This document shows, piece by piece, positions 16,097 through 24,955 of a DNA stretch of 64,000 nt; the stretch's first letter is position 1, and each line of letters opens with the position of its first letter. The notes beneath the pieces were generated by a model that made no database searches, was not told where the DNA came from, and saw only the letters and a list, made by a program, of their open reading frames with translations. Origin of the DNA: Lachnospiraceae bacterium. Lineage in GTDB: Bacteria; Bacillota; Clostridia; Lachnospirales; Lachnospiraceae. Made by a program: the position numbers and the translations under genes. The stretch lies in contig JAJQBK010000051.1 in the NCBI GenBank assembly GCA_021203305.1, positions 1 to 64,000 on the forward strand, given 5' to 3'.

Positions 16097-17710
16097 TCAG
16101 TTTCTGCGGCATTCCACAATTTCCTCTGTCAGCATTCCCTTGATTTCGCAGTCCAGAAGCGTATTTTCCATATTTTCAGCGCTCTGAAACGCCGCCTTTA
16201 CATACTCCCTCGTATGCCCGATCCAGTATTTTACGCCGTTGATTTCTTTTTCCTCCTCAAAAAGGATTTCCGCCCTGCGGCCAACCCAGCCTCTGCGGTA
16301 CGCCGCGGATTTTTCTGCCGTCATGTCCAGAAGCACATCGCTGCGCCGCGCCTTGACCCCGTCCGCGACTTGTCCCTTCATGGCCGCCGCCACAGTTTCC
16401 TTTCTCACAGAATACTTGAAAACATGCATCTCATAAAGAGAAATCTTTTCCAGGAAATCAACGGTTTGGGAAAATTCCTCCTCCGTCTCCTGTGGAAAGC
16501 CCACAATCACATCCGTAGTGATGGCCGGCCTGTCAAACACTTCTCTTAAGCAGGCCACGCTTTCAGCAAAATCCGCGGCGGTATACCGCCGGTTCATGCG
16601 CCTTAAGGTTTCATCGCAGCCGCTTTGCAGGGATAAGTGAAAATGAGGGCACAGCTGAAGGATGGCGGCCAGTCTTCTGGCCGTCTCTTTTGTGATAATT
16701 CTGGGTTCCAGAGAGCCCAGGCGGATGCGTTTGATTCCGCTTTCCTTCGCCAGCCGCTCCAGCATATCTATCAGTTTGCCCGCGCCGGAATAATCGTGAC
16801 GTTCCTCTGACTGGGGCCGGTCCACACACTCTCCCCTCTCCCAGGGCTCGTCCTCAAAATCAATCCCGTAGGAGCTGATATGAATTCCCGTCAGCACAAT
16901 CTCCTGATATCCGGCCGCCGCGAGTTTTCTGACCTCCTGTAAAATATCCTCATAATGCCTGCTGCGCACCCGGCCCCTGGCATAGGGAATAATGCAATAG
17001 CTGCAGAACTGGTTGCAGCCATCCTGAATTTTGATATAGGCTCTGGTGTGCTCCGCGGATCTTTGCAGGGACATTTCCTCATAATTGTAAATATGGCCTA
17101 TATCCGATAAACTCTCTCCTCCCAGAGTTTTGGACTTCCTTATAGTCAGGCATCTCTCCTCACTTTGAGAGGTTTCCCCAGCCTGGCAGTTTTTCTCGCT
17201 TTGAGGAGTTTCTCCGGGCTGGCGGCTTTCCTCTCTTTGAGAGACATCTCCGGTCTGACAGCTTCTCCCGCTTTGAGGGACCTCCCCAGTCTGACAGCAT
17301 TCCACCCCGTGAGCAGTTTCGCTGTCCCAAAGATCATCCTCGCCCCGGATGTTCTCCCTCTCCGCCCTGTTTTTCAGGAACTCCCCGATCAGCTCCGCCA
17401 CCTGGCTCTTTTTGTTATTGCCGATGACCAGATCCACGCCATCATCCTTCAATATCCGCTCCGTACCGGTCTGCACGTAGCAACCCACAGCCACCACCAC
17501 CGCCCCGGGATTTCTCTTTTTGGCCTGGTGAAGCATCTGGCGGCTCTTCTGATCCGCGATATTGGTCACCGTGCAGGTGTTCACTATGTAAATGTCGGCC
17601 TGAGAATCAAAGGGCACAATCGTATATCCCTTCTCTTCCATCTTCTGCCGCATAATATCCAGTTCGTAGGCATTGACCTTGCAGCCAAGATTGTGCAGGG
17701 CAGCTCTCAT
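16097..17710 (-). CDS. mtaB: tRNA (N6-threonylcarbamoyladenosine(37)-C2)-methylthiotransferase MtaB
   Basis: The 537-residue radical SAM enzyme adds a methylthio group to t6A37 of tRNA. The N-terminal MTTase domain has its three cluster cysteines at Cys10, Cys46 and Cys77; the radical SAM cluster is CNQFCSYC (232-239); a TRAM-like end closes the protein. The usual length is about 430-450 residues. Here an extra, Gln/Gly/Glu-rich stretch at about 118-205 separates the two domains and includes four 12-residue repeats (CQTGEVPQSGRS type), and another short insert (ERGECVDRPQSEERHDYSG) lies after the radical SAM start. An AGGAGG precedes the ATG. All catalytic residues are intact, so it should be functional. 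Confidence 0.92.
   Translation of the reverse strand: MRAALHNLGCKVNAYELDIMRQKMEEKGYTIVPFDSQADIYIVNTCTVTNIADQKSRQMLHQAKKRNPGAVVVAVGCYVQTGTERILKDDGVDLVIGNNKKSQVAELIGEFLKNRAERENIRGEDDLWDSETAHGVECCQTGEVPQSGRSCQTGDVSQREESRQPGETPQSEKNCQAGETSQSEERCLTIRKSKTLGGESLSDIGHIYNYEEMSLQRSAEHTRAYIKIQDGCNQFCSYCIIPYARGRVRSRHYEDILQEVRKLAAAGYQEIVLTGIHISSYGIDFEDEPWERGECVDRPQSEERHDYSGAGKLIDMLERLAKESGIKRIRLGSLEPRIITKETARRLAAILQLCPHFHLSLQSGCDETLRRMNRRYTAADFAESVACLREVFDRPAITTDVIVGFPQETEEEFSQTVDFLEKISLYEMHVFKYSVRKETVAAAMKGQVADGVKARRSDVLLDMTAEKSAAYRRGWVGRRAEILFEEEKEINGVKYWIGHTREYVKAAFQSAENMENTLLDCEIKGMLTEEIVECRRN
17163..17306 (-). repeat. 36-base in-frame tandem repeat inside mtaB
   Basis: Four adjacent 36-base units, each beginning CTTTGAG on the plus strand, encode four 12-residue repeats in the linker of MtaB. 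The units differ from each other by several substitutions but have equal length. Confidence 0.88.
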
Positions 17711-17826
17711 ACAGATTCCTCCTGATTTTATTTTGCACAGCATGAGCGAAACAGATATTTCATTCTCCTGCGATCCTTTGTTATCGCAGAATGCCGAACA
17801 GTCACATTATTTTTACAAAAACCCCA

Positions 17827-17855
17827 TTGACTTTTCATGCAACTTCCCTTACGAT
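17827..17855 (+). promoter_or_regulatory. sigma-A promoter of the HPr-like gene
   Basis: TTGACT (17827-17832), 17-base spacer, TACGAT (17850-17855), about 90 bases before the start codon. Confidence 0.6.
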
Positions 17856-17947
17856 GAGAAACAGGGAACGGTCATCCGGCTCATGCGGGGATGTTTCTAT
17901 TTCCATTCGTTCCCTGCCAAATCACAGAAAGGAGGCTGTCCAACACT

Positions 17948-18181
17948 ATGACACAGGTTGAGATTTCCTTAAACTCCATCGACAAGGTAAAGTCCTTTGT
18001 CAACACCGTTACCAGATACGATTATGACTTCGATCTTGTATCCGGAAGATACGTCATTGACGCGAAATCCATTATGGGCATCTTCAGTCTGGACCTGTCC
18101 AGAAGCATCACTCTGAACATCCACGCAGACGAGGATATTGACGAGCTGATGGAAGCGCTTGCGCCCTATATCGTAAAGTAA
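17948..18181 (+). CDS. HPr-like protein lacking the phosphorylatable histidine
   Basis: A 77-residue protein with the size and C-terminal half of HPr: DAKSIMGIFSLDLSRSITLNI matches the HPr region around the regulatory Ser46. The N-terminal active-site motif GLHARPA is absent; the same place reads NSIDKVKSFVN, with no His. It therefore cannot carry phosphate in the PTS, but the Ser site could still be used by HPr kinase, as in Crh of Bacillus. A regulatory role is inference. AAAGGAGG lies 12 bases before the ATG. It lies between the divergent mtaB gene and the convergent thiI gene, with a terminator behind. Confidence 0.8.
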   Translation: MTQVEISLNSIDKVKSFVNTVTRYDYDFDLVSGRYVIDAKSIMGIFSLDLSRSITLNIHADEDIDELMEALAPYIVK

Positions 18182-18204
18182 ACGGTTCAGGTACATATGA
18201 CTGA

Positions 18205-18237
18205 AAGGCCCCGAGACACGCCCGGAGCCTTTTCTTT
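18205..18237 (+). terminator. intrinsic terminator of the HPr-like gene
   Basis: GGC and CCG pair with CGG and GCC around one mismatch, with further C/G pairs inside, followed by TTTTCTTT. Confidence 0.7.
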
Positions 18238-18318
18238 ATTTTCAGCGGAATGCTGCGCATTTCAACAGGTCCTGGGCTCAAAAGATGAAGTTATCAGCTT
18301 TCAGCGCTGATATATTCC

Positions 18319-19503
18319 CTATTCCTCCGCCGCGATAATCAGCCGCTTCGTCTCCAGGGCCGTCCGCACCAGCTCTTCCATCCCCTCCTCCAGGTGACGC
18401 TCATGCTTTTTGATGATTCCCAGATTGGGTTTGGTTACCGGATGCTTCGCCACAAAAATCGTGCAGCAGTCCTCATAGGGCAGGATGGAAGTCTCGTATG
18501 TGTCGATCCTTTTGGCCAGAGTGACAATGTCCTCCTTGTCAAAGGCGATCAGCGGCCTGTACACCGGCAGGGTGCACACCTCATTGGTGCACAGAAGCGA
18601 AGACATGGTCTGGCTGGCCACCTGACCGATACTCTCCCCCGTGACCAGTCCCAGGCAGTCCGTCTCTCTGGCGATGGCCTCCGCGATTCTCATCATATAC
18701 CGCCGCATGATAATGGTCAGCTCCTCGTGAGGGCAATTCTCATAAATATACAGCTGAATATCCGTAAAATTAATCACATGCAGATAAACCGGGCCGGCGT
18801 AGCGGGCCACAATCCGCGCCAGATCCACCACCTTCTCCAGCGCCCGCTCACTGGTGTAGGGCGGCGCGTGAAAATACACCGCGTCGATCTTGACGCCCCG
18901 CTTCGCAATCATATACCCCGCCACCGGGGAATCGATTCCGCCGGACAACAGCAGCATGGCCTTACCGCCGGTGCCCACAGGCATCCCCATGGCTCCGGGA
19001 ATGACCTGGCTGTACAGATAGATTTTTTCCCTGATCTCCACATTCAGCGTGACCTCCGGGTTGTGAACATCCACCCTCATATTGGGAAAGGCGTCCAGAA
19101 TCACCTCCCCCAGTTTCGCGTCGAGCTCCTGTGAATTCAGGGGATAATTTTTCCTGGCTCTTCTGGCGTGAACCTTGAAGGTCCTTTCCTCATCACCATA
19201 GACCTGACGCATGTAATTTATCACATTCTGACACAGATCCTCCACGCCGTTGTCCTCGATGTGAACCACCGGGCAGATGGCGGTGATGCCGAACACTCTC
19301 TGTAAACGCTCCACTGCCTCGTCAAAGTCAAACTCTGTCTCCGCCTCCACGTAAATGCGGCCGGAGTTTTTGCTGACAATAAAAGATCCCTCACATTTTT
19401 TCAGGGCATATTTGATCTGCTGAATCAGGGCGTCCTCGAACCTGTAGCGGTTCTTGCCCTTGACGCCGATCTCACCGTACTTTATCAGAAAAGAAGTAAA
19501 CAT
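18319..19503 (-). CDS. thiI: tRNA 4-thiouridine synthase ThiI
   Basis: The 394-residue enzyme makes s4U8 in tRNA and can also donate sulfur in thiamine thiazole synthesis. Domains in order: ferredoxin-like N-terminus (FLIKYGEIGVKGKNRYRFE), THUMP domain (about 60-165), and an adenylating PP-loop domain with LLSGGIDSPVAGY near residue 184 and GLVTGESIGQVASQT with no extra C-terminal rhodanese domain, as is usual for Firmicutes, where sulfur comes directly from a cysteine desulfurase. That desulfurase gene lies just upstream (19692-20846), transcribed the same way. The ribosome site is weak (GGGG 13 bases upstream), so the start is slightly uncertain though the family alignment supports it. Confidence 0.95.
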   Translation of the reverse strand: MFTSFLIKYGEIGVKGKNRYRFEDALIQQIKYALKKCEGSFIVSKNSGRIYVEAETEFDFDEAVERLQRVFGITAICPVVHIEDNGVEDLCQNVINYMRQVYGDEERTFKVHARRARKNYPLNSQELDAKLGEVILDAFPNMRVDVHNPEVTLNVEIREKIYLYSQVIPGAMGMPVGTGGKAMLLLSGGIDSPVAGYMIAKRGVKIDAVYFHAPPYTSERALEKVVDLARIVARYAGPVYLHVINFTDIQLYIYENCPHEELTIIMRRYMMRIAEAIARETDCLGLVTGESIGQVASQTMSSLLCTNEVCTLPVYRPLIAFDKEDIVTLAKRIDTYETSILPYEDCCTIFVAKHPVTKPNLGIIKKHERHLEEGMEELVRTALETKRLIIAAEE

Positions 19504-19691
19504 ATCTTTTTCACTGCCCCAAACGGAAGCTTTCCCTTATTTGGCGTCTTCCGTCATTTTCTTTAAAATATGATAACGTCAGCGGACAGGTCTGATTGGC
19601 CGCCATGCCAGCCTTGCTGACATCACCGGGTCTATTATAGCAAGTTCATCAGCATTTGTCATTCAGATTTTTTATCAAAGGGCAAAGCTTC

Positions 19692-20846
19692 TCACCGCCT
19701 GGTATATCTTCTCAGCATCGGAATCAGCTCCCTCAGCACACTCAGCGTATAGTCAATTTCCTCCCTCGTAGTCATCACCGACATACTGAAACGGATGGTG
19801 GAGTCCCACAAAGACTTATCCAGTCCGATGGCCATCAGGGTTTTGGAGGTCTGAGGATGGTTGGAGGCACAGGCGCTGCCGGCGGAAACATAAATGCCCT
19901 TGTCCTCCAGCGCGTGGAGCAGCACCTCGCTGCGCACGCCCCTGACAGAATAGCTGACCACATGCGGCGCGCTCCCGCCGCCCACGCAGCCGTTGACCTG
20001 AGTATCCGGAATCTTCACCAGCTCCTCCGTGAAATATTGCCGCAGCTCATAGAGGGCCGTCACCTCCTCATCCAGGTGGTCGTAGAGCAGCTTCGCCGCC
20101 AGAGCCATACCGGCGATTCCAGGCACATTTTCCGTGCCGGAGCGCATATTTTTCTGCTGGCCTCCGCCAAAAATAATGGGAACGATCCTGACCCTCTTAT
20201 CAATATAGAGCATACCCACGCCCTTGGGCCCGTGAATCTTGTGAGCGCTGACACTGAGCAGGTCAATGTGCATTTTTTTCGGATAAATTCTGGCCTTGCC
20301 GAAGCCCTGCACCGCGTCCACATGGAACAGACAGCGGGGATTTTTTTCCTTTATAATCTGTCCGATTTCCGCGATGGGCTCAAGCGAGCCGATCTCGTTG
20401 TTGGTATGCATGACGGACACAAGGATAGTGTCCGGACGGGCGGCTTTTCTCAGAGCGTCCAGCTGAACCACGCCACGAGAATCCACCGGCAGATAGGTGA
20501 CCTCAATTCCCTGCTTTTCCAGATAGGCGCAGGTTTCCAGTATGGCCGGGTGCTCAATCTTTGTGGTGATGATGTGTCTGCCGCTCCTGCTGTTGGCCGA
20601 GACACAGCCGATCAGCGCCAGATTGTCGCTCTCCGTCCCGCCGGAGGTAAAATAGATTTCCTTCGGCTGTACCTTCAGTATTCTGGCGAGAGTATCCTTC
20701 GCCTCCCTGATATAGTGCTCCGCGTGAAGGCCCTTTTTGTGCATGCTGGAGGGATTGCCGTATTCCTCGCACATGATATGCGTCATCAGCTCCGCCACCT
20801 GGGGAAAGCAGGCGGTGGTAGCGGAATTGTCCAGATAAACTTCCAT
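19692..20846 (-). CDS. cysteine desulfurase (NifS/IscS family)
   Basis: A 384-residue PLP enzyme that takes sulfur from cysteine and hands it on as persulfide. The N-terminal YLDNSATT, the PLP lysine in SVSAHKIHGPKG (near residue 205), and the active-site cysteine loop VSAGSACASN near 325 are present. Its place directly before thiI indicates it is the sulfur donor for tRNA 4-thiouridylation (NifZ-type partner in Firmicutes), which is established for such pairs. The ATG at 20846 is preferred over the in-frame one 15 codons upstream because it matches the family N-terminus, though GGAG is 12 bases away. About 190 bases separate it from thiI. Confidence 0.93.
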   Translation of the reverse strand: MEVYLDNSATTACFPQVAELMTHIMCEEYGNPSSMHKKGLHAEHYIREAKDTLARILKVQPKEIYFTSGGTESDNLALIGCVSANSRSGRHIITTKIEHPAILETCAYLEKQGIEVTYLPVDSRGVVQLDALRKAARPDTILVSVMHTNNEIGSLEPIAEIGQIIKEKNPRCLFHVDAVQGFGKARIYPKKMHIDLLSVSAHKIHGPKGVGMLYIDKRVRIVPIIFGGGQQKNMRSGTENVPGIAGMALAAKLLYDHLDEEVTALYELRQYFTEELVKIPDTQVNGCVGGGSAPHVVSYSVRGVRSEVLLHALEDKGIYVSAGSACASNHPQTSKTLMAIGLDKSLWDSTIRFSMSVMTTREEIDYTLSVLRELIPMLRRYTRR

Positions 20847-21019
20847 GTCTTTTTCTCGCTCCGGGTTAATATACTGTATAATATGCTTCAAAATGCTCTC
20901 ATGGGAATGTATAAACTGTTTTGCTCATTACCCCTTCACTCATATCTCACGAAAAATGGATCAACAGCATATTCCCTGCCGCGCTCTGCTGACGGATTTT
21001 GTACAACACTGCGCTTCAC

Positions 21020-21763
21020 TCATGCCTCCAGCTCATACGAAAGCATCGCCAGCACCGCCACCGCCGCCGTCTCCGTGCGCAGGATTCTCCGCCCCAGCGT
21101 GACCGGCGCAAATCCGGCTTCCAGCGCCATGTCCACTTCCTTTTTGGAAAAACCGCCCTCCGGTCCGATGAAAACCGCCACACCTTCTCCCGGCCGAATG
21201 GCGCTCAAAAGCTCTCTCGTGGCAGCCATTCCTCTGGCGTTTTCGTAGGGAAGGAGCCTCACATGGTCTTTCTCCGCCTGTATCAGCGCCTCCCGAAAGG
21301 CAAGCGGCCGCCCCACTTCGGGAATGATATCCCGCTTGCTCTGCTTTGCCGCAGCCTGAGCGATATTCTGCCAGCGTACAAGCTTTGCGTCCACCTTTCC
21401 GGCGTCCAGCTTTACTACAGACCGCTCCATTGCCACCGGCACGATACGGCTCGCCCCCAGCTCCACCGCCTTCTGGATAATCCATTCCAGCTTATCCGCC
21501 TTGGGCAGGCCCTGATAAAGCGTAATCCTGCAGGGGAGCTCGTAGTTCTCCGTCTCCTCTGAAATGATCCTGCAGTCCGCAGCCTGCTCCATATAATTTT
21601 CCACTGTGCAAATATATTTCCGGGGGTTTTCTTCCTCAATGGCCACATAAAATTTCTCTCCCGCCTTCAAACGAAGCACATTTTTCATGTGGTTATAATC
21701 GTTGCCTGTGATGGTCACATGTCCGTCTGAAATCTGCGAGCTGTCTGCAAAAAACTGGTACAT
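21020..21763 (-). CDS. rsmE: 16S rRNA (uracil(1498)-N3)-methyltransferase RsmE
   Basis: The 247-residue SPOUT-class enzyme methylates U1498 of 16S rRNA using SAM. An N-terminal PUA-like RNA-binding domain (about 1-70) precedes the knotted methyltransferase domain with GLPKADKLEWIIQKAVELG, FIGPEGGFSKKEV and the C-terminal LGRRILRTETAAVAVLA signature. Length is standard. It lies about 100 bases downstream of prmA, the common Firmicutes arrangement, and probably shares its transcript. Confidence 0.95.
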   Translation of the reverse strand: MYQFFADSSQISDGHVTITGNDYNHMKNVLRLKAGEKFYVAIEEENPRKYICTVENYMEQAADCRIISEETENYELPCRITLYQGLPKADKLEWIIQKAVELGASRIVPVAMERSVVKLDAGKVDAKLVRWQNIAQAAAKQSKRDIIPEVGRPLAFREALIQAEKDHVRLLPYENARGMAATRELLSAIRPGEGVAVFIGPEGGFSKKEVDMALEAGFAPVTLGRRILRTETAAVAVLAMLSYELEA

Positions 21764-21862
21764 TCCTCATCCTCTGTCTCTGTTCCCCGCTGTCCCGCGA
21801 AGCCGGCCTCTGCATCCGCCCCGTTTATAAGAGCCAACTCCCGCAAGCCGGAAGCCTTTTTG

Positions 21863-22852
21863 TCAGAAATCCTTCCTCGCTGTCACGCTGACCCACTCGC
21901 CCTGACGCGTCACTTCCACCACCGTCAGTCCGGCAGCTTTCACGGCATCCACCACAGCCTGTTCCTTGTCGTCAATAATTCCGGAGGTGATATAGTAGCC
22001 GCCCTTTTTCAGCTGTTTCAAAATGACCGGAGTAAGCGGCACCAGCACATCCGCCAGGATATTGGCCACCACAATATCATAGCAGCCGTAACCCACCCGA
22101 TCCTGTACCTCCTTCTCCGTGATGATATTGCCGATGAACATCTCAAACCGCTCCGGCGCAATCTGATTGTCACGGCAGTTTTGCGCCACCGCGTCCACCG
22201 CGCAGGGATCCAGGTCCGTGCCCACCGCGTGCTTTGCCCCGAACATCAGCGATAAAATGGACAGAATCCCGCTGCCTGTGCCCACGTCCAGAAGCTCCGT
22301 CTGTGGGGTAACATATTTGCGTAGCTGGCGAATACACAGCTGAGTGGTCTCGTGCATCCCGGTACCGAAGGCCGTACCCGGGTCAATATGCAGCACCAGC
22401 CCGTTTCCATTCTCCGGCGGCACATCCTCCCAGGACGGGATCACCAGAATGTCATCAATGGTAAACTGGTGAAAATACTGCTTCCAGTTATTGATCCAGT
22501 CCACATCCTCCGTCTCATCCACTGTCACGCTTCCCTCGCCAATGTCCAGGAAATCCCGCCAGCCTTCCAGCTCCTCCTTCACCCGGGAAACCAGCGCCTC
22601 CGCGGTCGTCTCCTCTCCGCCAAACACCGGGCAGCCCTTCTCATTCTCCTCCACAAAAAAGCTTAAATAAGCGATGCCGTCATCCTCCGGCCCCTCCGGC
22701 AGAATATCCACAAACATCTGCTCCTTTTCCAGCGCCGTCAGCGGCACCTTGTCCTCGATCTGTGCTCCCTCAAAGCCCAGATCGCAGAGCGCGGAAATGA
22801 GAATATCCTCCGCCTCCGTGGTCGTCTTTATTTTAAATTTCATCCATTTCAT
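21863..22852 (-). CDS. prmA: ribosomal protein L11 methyltransferase PrmA
   Basis: The 329-residue enzyme methylates ribosomal protein L11 with SAM. It has the N-terminal substrate-recognition domain (about 1-130) and a Rossmann methyltransferase domain with LDVGTGSGILSILSLMFGA, the HIDPGTAFGTGMHETTQL motif before it, and DIVVANILADVL, the NPPF-like catalytic region in this family. The ATG at 22852 follows GGGGGAT. It is followed by rsmE and preceded by the sulfatase gene 30 bases upstream. Confidence 0.95.
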   Translation of the reverse strand: MKWMKFKIKTTTEAEDILISALCDLGFEGAQIEDKVPLTALEKEQMFVDILPEGPEDDGIAYLSFFVEENEKGCPVFGGEETTAEALVSRVKEELEGWRDFLDIGEGSVTVDETEDVDWINNWKQYFHQFTIDDILVIPSWEDVPPENGNGLVLHIDPGTAFGTGMHETTQLCIRQLRKYVTPQTELLDVGTGSGILSILSLMFGAKHAVGTDLDPCAVDAVAQNCRDNQIAPERFEMFIGNIITEKEVQDRVGYGCYDIVVANILADVLVPLTPVILKQLKKGGYYITSGIIDDKEQAVVDAVKAAGLTVVEVTRQGEWVSVTARKDF

Positions 22853-22882
22853 TGCTCATCCCCCGTTTCCGGCTGATTCTTT

Positions 22883-24871
22883 CTAATTTACAGAAAACAG
22901 CTCCGCCAGATAATTTTCATCCCGCAGATGATTGTACTGCAAAATCCTATAATTCTGAATCATCTCATCCTGTTCGATTTCATCCATATTCCGGAAGGAG
23001 ATCTCCGGATATTCCTCCATCATAAGCAGCAGATACTTATAATAAGCAGGAAGCTCAAGACCGGCGTAATCCGCGATCACAGCCCCCAGATAGCTGGCGC
23101 TGAAATCACCGTAATCTGTCAGCTCCGTATCGTAGTTGGTCCACACCAGATAAGGGACAATATATTTCAATTCATTCTCCTCCTCTTCCGTCAGAAACTG
23201 ACCTTCAAAGAAAACATCATAAATATGATCACTGAACAGCGGCTGATGGTCTCCGAACATGATAATGATGGTCGGCTCCTCCACATTTGAGAAATACTCA
23301 ATCAGATTTTCAAAGGCATTGTCTGAGATTTTCAGAAGGTTCAGATATGTTTCAAGGGCATTCGTGTCCCCCCAGTCTTCCTCAACTATTTGTCCGAATT
23401 CTGTGAGTCTGATATCCAGCGCACTCAGGTCATCGCTGTAATAGCTGCCATGATTCTGAATCGTGACGTTAAACAAAAACCAGGGAGAATCAGAATCTCT
23501 GTTTTCATACTGCCAGATAATCTCGTTATAATTGCACTCATCCGACAAAAATGAACGGACATACATATAGTCTGTCTGAAACTCACTTTCATCAATAAAA
23601 TCCTGAAACGCCAGATATCCATACGCTTCCTCTCTGTTCCAGGAACCGGGACCATTGGGGTGCATAGCCATCGTCTGATACCCCTGGCTCTCAAAAACCG
23701 ATGGCAGAGCCAGAATATCGTGATCCAGCTGTCCGGTCTGGTAGGGCACCGCCGTCACAGTCATAAAGGAAACCGTATCCCCGGTCAGCACCTCAAACTC
23801 CGTATTCGCCGTCAGTCCTCCCAGAATATCCACGTACAGGTATCCCTTGAGCGTATTTTCCTCAAGGGAGTCCACAAACGGCATGACGGGCTCTGTCGTG
23901 GCAATATTTCCAAGGACGCTTAAATCCGCCCAGGACTCATTCATAATCACAATCACATTCGGAGTAACCGTATCGTCCGCCCTGTCTGAGCCGGCATAGT
24001 TTTCCTCAGCCCACTCCCCGATCTCTATAAGCTTTTCCTCCGAATAGCCTGCCGGAACGCCCGCGTCGATATTTTCCTGAATATCCACGCAGAAGGTCAG
24101 CAGATATCCCAGATACAGCTGGCTTGCGTAAGGCGCGTACTGCACCGTATACAGGTCATGCTCCTCGCGGTAATCCGAGAGGTTCCAGAAGCAGAAAAAG
24201 AAAACACAATACAAAATGCTGACCGCCGATACCGCGATGTGATACCATTTTCCTCTCAGGGGAATATCACACCAGAAGCCCAGGACGATAAAAAACAGGA
24301 AATAAAGAATCGTATACCAGAGCTCCGCGCTCGGCGTCAGGTCATAACTCTGCACCACCGTGGCGGCAGTTCCCACCGCCGTAATATCATTCAGGCTCAA
24401 AAAGCTGTCTCTGTAAAGAGCAATAAAATAATTGGCAATGCCCATCACCAGAATCAGCGTACCGCCGACAGAAAGCGCCAGGTTCACCCTTTGAAATACC
24501 AGCAGCAGCACCGCAAATACCAGCAGGATAATGAGGATATTGGCAAGCTGCGCCCCTCTTCGGAGATTCACCAGATCATGGACCGGCAATTCAATCCGTT
24601 CAAACATTCTCCTCGGGACAAGCACCAGATAAGCGATGACGACAGGCAGAGCCAGGCGCCAGTCCTTCGGTCTTGGACAAATAATGAAAAATCCCACTGC
24701 CAGGCATAGCGCGGTAAATACCAGAAACCGTTTGTTAATCTCACCCTCATATAAAAAATGAAAAGAAATCACAAACAAAGCCGCAGCTGCCAGCAGGCCA
24801 ACGGCCAGCCTGACTCTGTGGCTTAAGATTTCTTTCCCAAGCACTTTCACCCTCTGTATTAAAGAATTCAT
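22883..24871 (-). CDS. LTA synthase family membrane sulfatase-like protein
   Basis: A 662-residue protein with about five or more N-terminal membrane segments (residues 20-230) and an extracellular alkaline-phosphatase/sulfatase-fold domain. Metal and catalytic residues of the lipoteichoic acid synthase type are visible: NESWAD near the domain start, the Thr nucleophile in GGLTANTEFEVLTG, MHPNGPGSW and GDHQP near residue 555. Such enzymes transfer glycerol phosphate from phosphatidylglycerol to glycolipids or glycans. Whether this one polymerises or only primes or decorates is open. The start at 24871 is backed by AAGGAAG. It follows the dnaJ terminator and leads into prmA, probably as an operon. 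Confidence 0.88.
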   Translation of the reverse strand: MNSLIQRVKVLGKEILSHRVRLAVGLLAAAALFVISFHFLYEGEINKRFLVFTALCLAVGFFIICPRPKDWRLALPVVIAYLVLVPRRMFERIELPVHDLVNLRRGAQLANILIILLVFAVLLLVFQRVNLALSVGGTLILVMGIANYFIALYRDSFLSLNDITAVGTAATVVQSYDLTPSAELWYTILYFLFFIVLGFWCDIPLRGKWYHIAVSAVSILYCVFFFCFWNLSDYREEHDLYTVQYAPYASQLYLGYLLTFCVDIQENIDAGVPAGYSEEKLIEIGEWAEENYAGSDRADDTVTPNVIVIMNESWADLSVLGNIATTEPVMPFVDSLEENTLKGYLYVDILGGLTANTEFEVLTGDTVSFMTVTAVPYQTGQLDHDILALPSVFESQGYQTMAMHPNGPGSWNREEAYGYLAFQDFIDESEFQTDYMYVRSFLSDECNYNEIIWQYENRDSDSPWFLFNVTIQNHGSYYSDDLSALDIRLTEFGQIVEEDWGDTNALETYLNLLKISDNAFENLIEYFSNVEEPTIIIMFGDHQPLFSDHIYDVFFEGQFLTEEEENELKYIVPYLVWTNYDTELTDYGDFSASYLGAVIADYAGLELPAYYKYLLLMMEEYPEISFRNMDEIEQDEMIQNYRILQYNHLRDENYLAELFSVN

Positions 24872-24913
24872 GCCTTTTTCTTCCTTAGTCTTTTTCTCCC
24901 TTAAATGACATGA

Positions 24914-24946
24914 CAAAAAGGACAGCCGACAGAACTGCCCTTTTTG
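24914..24946 (-). terminator. intrinsic terminator of the hrcA-grpE-dnaK-dnaJ operon
   Basis: CAAAAAGG and CAG pair with CTG and CCTTTTTG around one mismatch. It starts about 10 bases after the dnaJ stop and ends with a short T run on the minus strand. Confidence 0.8.
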
Positions 24947-24955
24947 TTCTTTCTC

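Noticed and set aside
19656-21248. 530-residue plus-strand open frame
   Set aside because: Antisense to cysteine desulfurase and part of rsmE; composition and lack of a ribosome site show it is a shadow.
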